A DNA stretch of 64,000 nucleotides, from positions 1 through 64,000 of the forward strand of contig JAIUMV010000009.1 in NCBI GenBank assembly GCA_022565395.1, written 5' to 3'. The notes under the pieces were generated by a model. It had not been told where the DNA came from, did not search any database, and saw only the letters and a list, made by a program, of their open reading frames with translations. A program made the position numbers and the translations under genes. Source of the DNA: Marinobacter sp. (GTDB lineage: Bacteria > Pseudomonadota > Gammaproteobacteria > Pseudomonadales > Oleiphilaceae). How positions within the stretch are numbered: position 1 is the first letter of the stretch; each line of letters begins with the position of its first letter. Shown here piece by piece: positions 7,863 to 17,700 of this stretch.

Positions 7863-9839
7863 ATGGCCGGAGCCAACTTTTTTGAGCGCCAGGCACAAGC
7901 CCGGCGCAATACCTTGCTGCTGATCGGCCTGTTCACGCTGGCGGTTCTCATCATCACCCTCGCCATCAATCTGATTGGTTTTGTATTCACCCGCAACGCT
8001 CACCCCGGCACTCACTTCGGCCAGTGGCTACTGACCCAACAAGGCATTATCACCAGCGTAACGGTGATTAGCGTCATCCTGCTGGGCTCGCTGGTGCGCT
8101 GGGTGGATCTGGCCGCCGGCGGTGAGCGTGTGGCACGCATGGTGGGCGCCCGCCAGCTGGATCCGTCCACCCGTGATGAGCATGAACGTCGACTGGTTAA
8201 CATTGTCGAAGAGATGGCTATTGCCAGTGGCATTCCCGTCCCTCAGCTGTATGTGATGGATCAGGAAGCTGCCATCAACGCCTTTGTTGCGGGCTACAGC
8301 CCCACAGAAGCCGTTATGGTGGTTACCCGCGGTGCACTGACAGAACTGACCCGGGACGAGCTACAGGGCGTTGTCGGGCACGAGTTCAGCCATATCCTCA
8401 ACGGGGATATGCGCATTAACGTCCGTATTATTGCCATCCTGGCGGGCATTCTCATGATTGGCCAAATTGGCCAGTTCCTGGTGCAAACAGGGGCCTACGC
8501 AGGTGTGGGCCGGCGCCGCAGCCGCGATGACGACAAGCTGCGGGGCGCTGCCTTACTGGCCGGTCTTGCCCTTATGGTGATTGGCTACGCGGGGGTATTT
8601 TTCGGTCGCCTGATTCAAGCGGCTGTATCAAGGCAGCGGGAGATGCTGGCCGATGCGTCATCAGTACAGTTCACCCGTAACCCGGAGGGCATCGGCGGCG
8701 CACTGTTCAAGATTGGCGACAAAACCGGGCTATTGACCCGGACCAGTCATGCCAGCGACATGAATCATATGTGCTTTGCCGAAAGCGTGAAGGTTGGTTT
8801 TGCCAGCCTGCTGGCTTCACATCCACCGATAGATGCCAGAATCAATGCCATTCAGCCCGGGCTCCTGGCCCGTTTGAAAAGCCGCCAGCGTCATCACGCG
8901 CCTGCCCCCAGCCGTGCAGCTACCCAAGAGCCGCAGACGCTCGGGCAGTTCGCCACCGCCGCCCTGGCACCCCTGCGCCCGGGCAACAGCCAGACCGGGC
9001 TGCAGCTGGCGCCGCAACAGCGCCTTTCGGAGAGCGCGGGGCAGATCACTCGCGCCAATGAGGACTATGCCGCCGCGCTGATTCGTCAGATGCCCGCCAC
9101 CTTCCGGGACCTGCTCTACACCCGCACCGGCGCCATACAGTTGTGCTACGCCCTGCTGACCCATGAATTGGACGCCAAGGCCCGTGATACAGCCCTGGCA
9201 CTACTGGATGACCATCACCTGTTCCGTCCCCAGGCTGATTTGCTGGACCGGCTCTACCCTGCGCTGAACAGCATCGGCCCGGCACTGCGCTTCCCAGCCC
9301 TGGAGTTGGCCATGCCGTCGCTGCGCCGCCTTGACGATGAAGAAAAGGCGCAACTGCTGCTGCAGGTGGATCTGCTTGCCAGGGCAGACGGGCGCATCAG
9401 CCTGTTTGAGTTTGCCCTGACCAGCTTTCTTGGACGCCATCTGACACCAGGGGCCGGGCGGGTGACGCCCGTCAAGTATCGCCGCTACAAAGAGGTTTTG
9501 CCCGCCCTGGCCCTGCTCATGAGCCTGGTGGCCCGGGCCGCCACAACTGATCACCATGAAGCCAAGACGCTGTTTGCCCGGGTGATGGGTCCTTTTCTGG
9601 AGCGCGATGACAATACTATTCATCTGCAGGAACGGGTCAGCGGTAATGACTTGCGTATGGCCCTGCAGAAGCTCAGCCAGCTGTCGCCCTTGTTGAAGCC
9701 CGCTATCATCGACGCCTGTGGCGAATGCATCCTGCATGACGGCAAGGTAGACACCCGGGAGTACGAAATTCTGCGCCTGGTCTCCGACCAACTGGACTGC
9801 CCGATGCCGCCGCTGCCGGTTGCACACTCGGGACACTAA
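7863..9839 (+). CDS. M48 family membrane metalloprotease with TerB-like C-terminal region (658 aa)
   Basis: HtpX-like zinc endopeptidase. Two N-terminal membrane segments (about 16-40 and 60-80) precede the catalytic domain. The HEFSH zinc motif is at 173-177 and the third ligand is the Glu in REMLADA (about 260). Two more membrane segments lie between them. Unlike ordinary HtpX (about 290 aa), it continues for another 330 residues. That extension has a low-complexity linker and two acidic helical segments, LLARADGRISLFEF and CGECILHDGKVDTREYEILR, which resemble TerB-like folds. It may degrade or process inner-membrane proteins, with LemA as partner. The gene ends at a bidirectional terminator. 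Confidence 0.9.
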   Translation: MAGANFFERQAQARRNTLLLIGLFTLAVLIITLAINLIGFVFTRNAHPGTHFGQWLLTQQGIITSVTVISVILLGSLVRWVDLAAGGERVARMVGARQLDPSTRDEHERRLVNIVEEMAIASGIPVPQLYVMDQEAAINAFVAGYSPTEAVMVVTRGALTELTRDELQGVVGHEFSHILNGDMRINVRIIAILAGILMIGQIGQFLVQTGAYAGVGRRRSRDDDKLRGAALLAGLALMVIGYAGVFFGRLIQAAVSRQREMLADASSVQFTRNPEGIGGALFKIGDKTGLLTRTSHASDMNHMCFAESVKVGFASLLASHPPIDARINAIQPGLLARLKSRQRHHAPAPSRAATQEPQTLGQFATAALAPLRPGNSQTGLQLAPQQRLSESAGQITRANEDYAAALIRQMPATFRDLLYTRTGAIQLCYALLTHELDAKARDTALALLDDHHLFRPQADLLDRLYPALNSIGPALRFPALELAMPSLRRLDDEEKAQLLLQVDLLARADGRISLFEFALTSFLGRHLTPGAGRVTPVKYRRYKEVLPALALLMSLVARAATTDHHEAKTLFARVMGPFLERDDNTIHLQERVSGNDLRMALQKLSQLSPLLKPAIIDACGECILHDGKVDTREYEILRLVSDQLDCPMPPLPVAHSGH

Positions 9840-9883
9840 CTAGCGTTACCCGCCCCTCAAGGCAGCGGATTCAACAAAATAAA

Positions 9884-9905
9884 AAAGGGCTCCGAGGAGC
9901 CCTTT
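9884..9905. terminator. Bidirectional terminator between M48 protease and gspD
   Basis: AAAGGGCTCC/GGAGCCCTTT hairpin flanked by an A-run on the left and a T-rich tail on the right. It lies between converging genes, so it can end both transcripts. Confidence 0.9.
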
Positions 9906-9937
9906 ATCTTTCTATAGGTTACTTAGCCGGCTATCCC

Positions 9938-11896
9938 TTATTGCACCGTGCTGCTGGGGGTGAACAGGCTATTAAGCTCGGGGCGTTCCGCATCCCGTGT
10001 ATCTCGGCCCAGCTTCCGCTGAACGCCAAGGTTAACCTCCCACAGCCCATCATACTGACGCTCAGCAACCGCCTGGGCATCCCCCTTTTCCAGCAGGATA
10101 GTGGGACGCAGGAAGACCAGCAGGTTACGTTTCACACGGGTCTGGGACTCGGAAGAGAAGAGCCGGCCCAGCCAGGGGATATCGCCAAGGAGGGGCACCT
10201 TGCTTTTAACGATCCGGAAGTCATCGGTAATCAGGCCCCCAAGTACGATGGTTTCACCATCATCCGCCAGGACCGTGGTTTTGATTTCCCGCTTGTTGGT
10301 AACGATATCTGACGCGTTAGCGATACTCTCAGCCACCGACTCCGTGGTCTGCTCCACCACCAGACGCACCAGACGGTCCTCACTGATGGTAGGCGTGACC
10401 TTCAGGGTCAAACCGATATCTCGCCGCTCGATGGTGGTGAAAGGGTTGGTGGTACCTTCGATATTGCTGGCGGACTGGCCGGTACGGAAAGGCACGTTCT
10501 GACCCACGATAATTTCTGACTCCTGGTTATCCAGGGTAATGATACTGGGCGTGGACAGCAGGTTGGCTGCGCTGGACGTTGACAGCGCCTGCAGCAGCAC
10601 CCCCCAGGTGATACCGTTACGGTCACGCTGCCCCGCGCCAATGGTGATCCCGCCAGGCGCAGGCCCCACCAACTGGCCACCAACAATAGCACCCAGTACG
10701 TCGTTAAGACTACGACCGACATTGGCGAAATTGGTGCCGGCAATGGGTGTGGTGCGACCGGATTCATCACCCACGGCAAACTGTACTCCGAGATCCTGCC
10801 CAAGCTCATCGCTGATCTCAACGATAGCGGCTTCAATCAGCACCTGAGCACGGCGCACATCCAGTGCGGCAATAATGGAGTCCACTTCCTGCATCAGGGA
10901 AGGCGCACCACGCACCACCAGTGCATTCAAGCCTTCATCCGGGAATATGGCAAAACTGGCGCTGCCAGCCGCGGCACGGGTCGTGCCACCCTGACCGCTT
11001 GCCTGCTGGGTTTCACGCACCACCTCACCCATAACACCCTTGAGGAGGTCTGCCAGAGTCTTGGCATCAGCATGGCGCAAGCGCACCACCCGTGTCGTTC
11101 CGCCGGAGGCTGAGGGCTGGTCCAGTTTGATGATCAGATCGCGCATTTTCTCGCGGAAGGTTTCATCACCGCGGAGAATCAAACGGTTACTCCGTTCATC
11201 TGCCGTGACACTGTACTTACGCGAAGCGTCGCTGCCGGAGCGGGCCAGCTCGTCCGGGGCCAGCTCCTGCAGCAGACGGACCATATCACCCACCCAGGCA
11301 TCCTGCAGCTGAATCACCTCCACTTCATATTTAGAGGGGCTATCCAGCTCTCGCACGATGGCTTCCATACGGCGAATATTGGCTTCATGGTCACTGATAA
11401 TAAGCGCATTGGCGGCTGCGACACCCGCCAGGTGGCCATACTTCGCCACCAGGGGGCGAAGTATCGGGACAAGCTCAAGGGCGTTGGCGTTGTTGACTTG
11501 CACCACCCGCGTAACGAGCTGTTCAGAAGGAATGGTCGGGAAGCGGTCCAGTATTTCTGCGGTTTGCTTGGCATCCACCTGCTGGATAACCTTGATGACC
11601 TCCTCCCCCGGAATGGCGGTGAAGCCATGTACCTGCAGTACCGCGAGGAACAAGTCATAGATTTCAAAGCGGTTCATAGGTGTGCTGGACAGCACCGTCA
11701 CCTTGCCGCGCACCCGCGGGTCAACCACAAAACTATAGCCTGTGATATCAGCCACCTGGGTTACAAAGGCCCGTATATCAGCTTCCTTGAGGTTGAGCCG
11801 CCACGTCTCTTGGTCCCGCTCCGCCGCATGGGCAAAGAAGGGAAGCAGTAAGGCAACGAGCAGAGCCCGGATCAATGTCGGTTTCAACGTCATCAT
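9938..11896 (-). CDS. gspD: GspD, type II secretion outer-membrane secretin
   Basis: Secretin forming the outer-membrane pore of the type II secretion system. A signal peptide ends near AHAA (about 25). The N0 domain (TWRLNLKEADIRAFVTQVAD) is followed by N1-N3 domains with repeated VIQLQDAWVGDMVRLLQEL and RVVRLRHADAKTLADLLKG patterns. The C-terminal secretin domain ends with VPLLGDIPWLGRLFSS and LLVFLRPTI. At 652 aa it is full length. ATG pairs at 11896 and 11893 are both possible starts. It is the last gene of gspN-gspC-gspD; the rest of the system (E-M) is not in this window. Confidence 0.95.
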   Translation of the reverse strand: MMTLKPTLIRALLVALLLPFFAHAAERDQETWRLNLKEADIRAFVTQVADITGYSFVVDPRVRGKVTVLSSTPMNRFEIYDLFLAVLQVHGFTAIPGEEVIKVIQQVDAKQTAEILDRFPTIPSEQLVTRVVQVNNANALELVPILRPLVAKYGHLAGVAAANALIISDHEANIRRMEAIVRELDSPSKYEVEVIQLQDAWVGDMVRLLQELAPDELARSGSDASRKYSVTADERSNRLILRGDETFREKMRDLIIKLDQPSASGGTTRVVRLRHADAKTLADLLKGVMGEVVRETQQASGQGGTTRAAAGSASFAIFPDEGLNALVVRGAPSLMQEVDSIIAALDVRRAQVLIEAAIVEISDELGQDLGVQFAVGDESGRTTPIAGTNFANVGRSLNDVLGAIVGGQLVGPAPGGITIGAGQRDRNGITWGVLLQALSTSSAANLLSTPSIITLDNQESEIIVGQNVPFRTGQSASNIEGTTNPFTTIERRDIGLTLKVTPTISEDRLVRLVVEQTTESVAESIANASDIVTNKREIKTTVLADDGETIVLGGLITDDFRIVKSKVPLLGDIPWLGRLFSSESQTRVKRNLLVFLRPTILLEKGDAQAVAERQYDGLWEVNLGVQRKLGRDTRDAERPELNSLFTPSSTVQ

Positions 11897-11956
11897 GAAG
11901 CGCTTGCGTCCTGTAACGAGTGTCCAGTTTGTTCTTTGATGTCTTCTCGGGTTGAC

Positions 11957-12820
11957 CTAACGAGGAATGGCATAAGTGACAGTAAAGCGAGCACCTGCCC
12001 GCTCCACTTCCACTTCCAACTGCGCCTCATTTCGCCAGTTCTCAATCAATTGCTGATCCAATTCTATATTGCCCAGGCTGTGTCCGTTGATGGAGGTAAT
12101 GACATCACCTTCTCGCAGGTTCACCGCCCTCAGCATGGCATTACTGCCATCAAACACATAGCCACCCGAACCTTCGCCCGCCGGGCGCAGACCAAAGCCT
12201 GCCAGCGCGGTGGCTCCACCGGCCTGAAGACGGGCGGTGGCGTCGGTCACAAACGCATCCGCTGCCTCCGGCGTCATGCCCTGGTCATCGGTCCGCGACA
12301 CCGCTGCTGTCGCCAGCGTAAGCTCTTCATCTTCAAACGAGAGGGACTCAACGGCGCCCTGACGGCTGATCAAAATGCGATGATCTTCAACTGCAACCAA
12401 CTCCACGTTGCCAGCAATAATATCGCCAACCCGGTAGTAGTCAGTGACACCGTCTGTTCCAGCAACTATAGCACCTGAGGCCTCGGGTTGCGCTGCCACA
12501 AATACCCCCTCAAGTCGCAGCCGCAAGCGGGTTTCCGGCGCAGTTTGCCGAATCACCTGCGGCACCGCCTCGCCCAGCTGCGGACGGCCAAAAAAATCAT
12601 AGCTGGCCAGTGAGCGCGTTGGGGCGGTAACCGCCCCCTGCCCCCCGCGGGCATCACTGCCCTGGTACACGGGAGCGACGACCTGCTCTGTCCAGAGCGC
12701 CATCCAGGTGAAACGGGCGGCCAACAGCGCCACATAGATCACCAATAACATCAGCATCAGGTTTGCCACTCTGCGCCCCCAACGCTGATGGATACTGGCT
12801 GACAACGCCGCTACTGCCAT
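11957..12820 (-). CDS. gspC: GspC, type II secretion inner-membrane protein with PDZ domain
   Basis: Inner-membrane component linking the assembly platform to the GspD secretin. A short cytoplasmic N-terminus precedes a transmembrane helix at about 17-40 (VANLMLMLLVIYVALLAARF). The periplasmic homology region follows (DFFGRP ... LRLRLEGVFVA ... YRVGDIIAGNVELVAVEDHRILISRQGAVESL). The C-terminal PDZ-like domain carries GGYVFDGSNAMLRAVNLREGDVITSINGHSLGN. Length is 287 aa. Its ATG overlaps the gspN stop by one base (TGATG), implying translational coupling. Confidence 0.93.
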   Translation of the reverse strand: MAVAALSASIHQRWGRRVANLMLMLLVIYVALLAARFTWMALWTEQVVAPVYQGSDARGGQGAVTAPTRSLASYDFFGRPQLGEAVPQVIRQTAPETRLRLRLEGVFVAAQPEASGAIVAGTDGVTDYYRVGDIIAGNVELVAVEDHRILISRQGAVESLSFEDEELTLATAAVSRTDDQGMTPEAADAFVTDATARLQAGGATALAGFGLRPAGEGSGGYVFDGSNAMLRAVNLREGDVITSINGHSLGNIELDQQLIENWRNEAQLEVEVERAGARFTVTYAIPR

Positions 12821-13614
12821 CAGAATCCACCCTGGGGAATCAGCGGCTGCCGCACCCGGAAAACCACATCCCCCGGTGAGGCGGCATCAGACCAAGGCGC
12901 ACCCACCAAATCCAGCAGGCGTTTGTATACCCGCAAATCCATCATCCCGTCCAGTTGCACCCCGGCTTCCGCCAGAGGCTCTGACTGCCCCTGTTGCGCA
13001 ATGGTCAAAGCGAAGGTACCGGCGCGCTCGGCCAGGGACGCCTGCAAGGCAGGTAAGTCCGCTTGCTCATAGCGATCCCCTGCCGGCCAGGACACCTGCC
13101 CACCGGGCCACCGGGCCAGCCCGTTGGCAGACTGTACCCGACCATCGAGCCAGGCGAGCTGAAGCCGGTCGATCACGATGTCGCCTTCAATCAATGCTCC
13201 CCCACTCTGGCGTATCATGTCCTCGAACTCCATCACACCAATTTGACCGCGTACCGCAACGGAGAGGCCGCCATCCTGCCGCAAGGACGCTTCCCCCTGC
13301 AACTGAGAGGCCCTTGATTCGAGGGTTACATGGAGCGGAAGTTCCCGGTCCCGCCAGGCTACGGGCTGCAGAGCCCAGCCGACGCGCAGGTCGCGCCCCA
13401 TGACGGTGGCACGCACCGCTCCACGCCAAAGCCGCCCCTCAACCTGATGGACGCTCACGCCCTGGGGCAACGTTAAATGGCCCGCAACGACATGCCACAC
13501 CCACCCCAACGGCATGGTCCACACCAGCGCACCCAGATAGATCACAAGGGCAAGAAGTGTTAACAGAATAACCTTCAGGGGGCGCAGCAAAGGCTTTTGG
13601 GCGGGCTCGGACAT
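12820..13614 (-). CDS. gspN: GspN, type II secretion protein N
   Basis: Inner-membrane protein of 264 aa with one N-terminal membrane helix (about 15-35, VILLTLLALVIYLGALVWTM) and a periplasmic domain. The GspN pattern is visible: VSVHQVEGRLWRGAVRATVMGRDLRVGWALQP, then repeated beta-rich segments and LDGMMDLRVYKRLLDLVG near the end. GspN is found only in some type II systems and its exact role is unclear. It is the first gene of the gspN-gspC-gspD operon and probably carries the promoter in the 190 nt upstream of its start. Confidence 0.88.
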   Translation of the reverse strand: MSEPAQKPLLRPLKVILLTLLALVIYLGALVWTMPLGWVWHVVAGHLTLPQGVSVHQVEGRLWRGAVRATVMGRDLRVGWALQPVAWRDRELPLHVTLESRASQLQGEASLRQDGGLSVAVRGQIGVMEFEDMIRQSGGALIEGDIVIDRLQLAWLDGRVQSANGLARWPGGQVSWPAGDRYEQADLPALQASLAERAGTFALTIAQQGQSEPLAEAGVQLDGMMDLRVYKRLLDLVGAPWSDAASPGDVVFRVRQPLIPQGGF

Positions 13615-13801
13615 ATGAGGTTGTTATCAGCGTTTTATGGGTCGCCTTCCCGGCGATAGGGACAAAAGTCTATCAAACGACCGATGCAAGTCCATGATAC
13701 TTTTTACAACCCGTGAAGAAAGTCCCGCAACACCTTATTCTCTCCGTGTGACAATCATGTAACCGAGGCAAACCGACGACCTGGGCAAAGCCCGGAAAAC
13801 A

Positions 13802-13833
13802 GAAAACCCCGCGTCTTTCGACGCGGGGTTTTC
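13802..13833 (-). terminator. Terminator of groES-groEL
   Basis: AAAACCCCGCGTC / GACGCGGGGTTTT perfect stem with a short loop, 27 nt beyond the groEL stop, with T-rich sequence following on the minus strand. Confidence 0.92.
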
Positions 13834-13859
13834 TAGCAGATCGGGAAAGCTGACGGCGA

Positions 13860-15518
<1,659 letters not shown>

Positions 15519-15566
15519 CTATATGAATCTGTTTATCGATAAAGGTGACTGTCAGCGGCCCTTGGA

Positions 15567-15857
15567 TCAGCCTTCGAGAACGCCGTAAATTTCGCTCTCG
15601 CTCATGATGAGCAGCTCTTCACCGTCGATCTTGACAGTGTTACCGGCATACTGGCCGAACACCACAGTGTCACCAACCTTCACCGCCAGGGCGCGGGTCT
15701 CGCCGTTGTCCAGAATGCGACCATTACCGACAGCCAGGACTTCACCCTGAGACGGTTTTTCCTTCGCATTACCCGGCAGCACGATGCCGCCTGCGGTTTT
15801 CTCTTCTTCTTCCTTACGGCGCACGACAACACGATCGTGTAACGGACGAATTTTCAT
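15567..15857 (-). CDS. groS: GroES co-chaperonin (Cpn10)
   Basis: Heptameric lid of the GroEL chamber. At 96 residues it starts [29 protein letters not shown], containing the mobile loop, and ends with the usual [17 protein letters not shown]. It is the first gene of the groESL operon. A GGAG lies upstream of the ATG. Confidence 0.98.
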   Translation of the reverse strand: MKIRPLHDRVVVRRKEEEEKTAGGIVLPGNAKEKPSQGEVLAVGNGRILDNGETRALAVKVGDTVVFGQYAGNTVKIDGEELLIMSESEIYGVLEG

Positions 15858-15944
15858 TACTCGTTTTCTCCAGTTAGTCAGATTGTCTTAGGCAATGACG
15901 TTTGTGGAAAGCCGGAGTCGCCCCCGGCAAACTTTGTGGTTCCT

Positions 15945-15972
15945 ATATGGAGCTGGAGGCGTACATTTCAAC
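15945..15972 (-). promoter_or_regulatory. Sigma-32-type heat-shock promoter of groES
   Basis: On the minus strand GTTGAAA (-35) is separated by 13 nt from CTCCATAT (-10). The RpoH consensus is CTTGAAA - 11 to 16 nt - CCCCATNT, so both boxes match with one mismatch each. It is placed about 88-115 nt before the groES ATG and just beyond the fxsA stop. This is direct sequence evidence plus known consensus. Confidence 0.8.
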
Positions 15973-15991
15973 TCCCCCAACAACAATTTTT

Positions 15992-16501
15992 TTACTTTTT
16001 TTCCAGCCGGTCGGGACCCGAGTGTTCCTTGTCCCGCTCCTCCTCAAACTCACCCTCGATGATGTCACCGGACTCACCCGGACGACGGAACGGATCACGC
16101 TGCTGAAAGCCCCCGCCAGTATGAAAATGGAAGGTTTGTGCCTGACCCTGCACCACCATGCGTTTCAGCAGATGGGCCGCCATGACATGACGGGTGCCAG
16201 GCAACAGGCAGGCAAAACCTATGGCATCGGTTACAAAACCGGGCGTCATCAACAACACACCGCCGATAGCCAACAGCAGCCCTTCCGCCATCTCACGGGC
16301 AGGAATTTCGCCGGTATTCATGCGCTGATTAGCCCGCATCAGGGTTGCCAGTCCCTGACGTTTGAGCATCGCCGCCCCTACGACCGCCGTCAGCACCACC
16401 AGGCCGATGGCGTTGAGTGCGCCGATGACGCCACCCACTTTGATGAGAATGGCCATTTCGACAATGGGCATCACGATGAACAACAACAGGAATATGGGCA
16501 C
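15992..16501 (-). CDS. fxsA: FxsA family membrane protein
   Basis: Cytoplasmic-membrane protein of the FxsA family, named for suppression of F-plasmid exclusion of phage T7 in E. coli. The N-terminal core MPIFLLLFIVMPIVEMAILI and the following GxxxAxxLVVLTAVVGAAMLKRQGLATL and GGVLLMTPGFVTDAIGFACLLPG segments are the family signature and give three to four membrane helices. A charged C-terminal tail of about 50 residues follows. It uses a GTG start with GGAGG five nt before it. Length is 169 aa. It lies upstream of groES on the same strand, a frequent arrangement, but groES has its own promoter. Confidence 0.92.
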   Translation of the reverse strand: MPIFLLLFIVMPIVEMAILIKVGGVIGALNAIGLVVLTAVVGAAMLKRQGLATLMRANQRMNTGEIPAREMAEGLLLAIGGVLLMTPGFVTDAIGFACLLPGTRHVMAAHLLKRMVVQGQAQTFHFHTGGGFQQRDPFRRPGESGDIIEGEFEEERDKEHSGPDRLEKK

Positions 16502-16581
16502 CGGGCCTCCGACTGGGTAATGAGTTAAGGAGCTCTGCTATACTCTGGCGTTTTCTCTCAGGACCAACATTAGGGCAAATC

Positions 16582-17343
16582 ATGAAACTTCAAGACACAG
16601 TGATTGCAATTACCGGTGGCGGCCAGGGTCTAGGCCGGGCCATGGCCGAGTATCTGGCCGCCAAAGGCGCCAAGCTGGCACTGATAGATCTGATGCAGGA
16701 TAAACTAGATGCCGCCGTAGCCGCCTGCCAGGCCGCAGGCAGTGAAGCACGTGCCTATGTGTGTAACGTGGCAAAAGAAGATGAAGTCGAAGCGACCTTT
16801 GCCAAAATCGCAGCGGATTTTGGCCAGCTCAATGGTCTGGTGAACAATGCTGGCATCCTGCGTGACGGTTTGCTCATCAAGGTAAAGGATGGTGAAATCG
16901 TCAAGCGCATGAGCCTGGCGGAATGGCAAGCCGTTATCGACGTCAACCTCACCGGGGTTTTCCTCTGTGGCCGGGAGGCAGCCACCCAGATGATCAAAAC
17001 CAACAGCCAGGGCGCGATCATCAACATTTCCAGCATTTCCCGCGCGGGTAACATGGGACAGAGTAACTACTCCTCCGCCAAGGCCGGCGTCGCAGCGATG
17101 GTGCCTGTCTGGGCGAAAGAGCTGGCCCGCTACAACATCCGTGTCATGGGTATTGCACCAGGCTTTATCGAGACAGAAATGACCGCCTCCATGAAGCCGG
17201 AAGCGCTGGAAAAAATGACGGCGGGTATTCCCCTCAAACGCATGGGCAAACCTGACGAGATCGCCTCAGCCGTGGCGTTTATCTTCGAGAATGACTATGT
17301 GTCTGGCCGAATGATTGAAGTGGACGGCGCGCTGCGGCTTTAA
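16582..17343 (+). CDS. SDR family NADP-dependent oxidoreductase (FabG-like)
   Basis: Classical short-chain dehydrogenase/reductase of 253 aa. The dinucleotide-binding motif TGGGQGLG is at 11-18, and NNAG at 88-91. The catalytic Ser151, Tyr163 and Lys167 lie in the context NISSISRAGNMGQSNYSSAK. The C-terminus VSGRMIEVDGALRL is typical of FabG-like reductases of 3-oxoacyl substrates. The true substrate cannot be read from sequence. It stands alone: fxsA is divergent and a family B repeat array follows the stop. Confidence 0.88.
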   Translation: MKLQDTVIAITGGGQGLGRAMAEYLAAKGAKLALIDLMQDKLDAAVAACQAAGSEARAYVCNVAKEDEVEATFAKIAADFGQLNGLVNNAGILRDGLLIKVKDGEIVKRMSLAEWQAVIDVNLTGVFLCGREAATQMIKTNSQGAIINISSISRAGNMGQSNYSSAKAGVAAMVPVWAKELARYNIRVMGIAPGFIETEMTASMKPEALEKMTAGIPLKRMGKPDEIASAVAFIFENDYVSGRMIEVDGALRL

Positions 17344-17363
17344 CCGCATCAAACAGCAGTCGT

Positions 17364-17700
17364 TTCCCTCTCCCTTGAGAGGCCAAGTCGCAGTAAGGAA
17401 GGCCCCTGCGGGGCGCGCTAGCCACCCTCACCCCAACCCCCGCTCCGCGCCCCGGCCTGCCGCATAGCGGCAGTCGTTCAGGCAGATGAAGCTGTCGCTT
17501 CAAGGATTCTGCCTTCACCCCCTCAAGGGAGAGGGGCTTTATGTAGCGATACAACGCAACACGCTGCCAACCGGCACCGCGTTCTATTCCCTCTCCCTCG
17601 AGGGGAGAGGGCCAGGGTGAGGGTGAAACAAAATAGTGAAGCAACGCTTCACCAGCATTGCATTACAGGTCCCTCCCCCCTCAAGGGAGAGGGGCTTTCT
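17364..17700. repeat. Family B repeat array (copy 1)
   Basis: Nucleotide repeat built from short hairpins: CCCTCTCCCTCGAGGGGAGAGGG, GGCCCCTGCGGGGC, and GTGAAGCAACGCTTCAC, linked by CCACCCTCACCCCAACC and its complement. The same modules recur at 31014-31103, 33262-33690 and 35590-35642. This copy fills the gap between the SDR gene and the convergent AmpG-like gene. Its right end runs into the last codons of that permease gene. No coding sequence of its own is credible. Confidence 0.9.

Noticed and set aside
17279-17644. Minus-strand frame reading through family B (SPSPWPSPLEGEG)
   Set aside because: Protein-like only because the repeat happens to be open; the same peptide appears wherever the repeat occurs.
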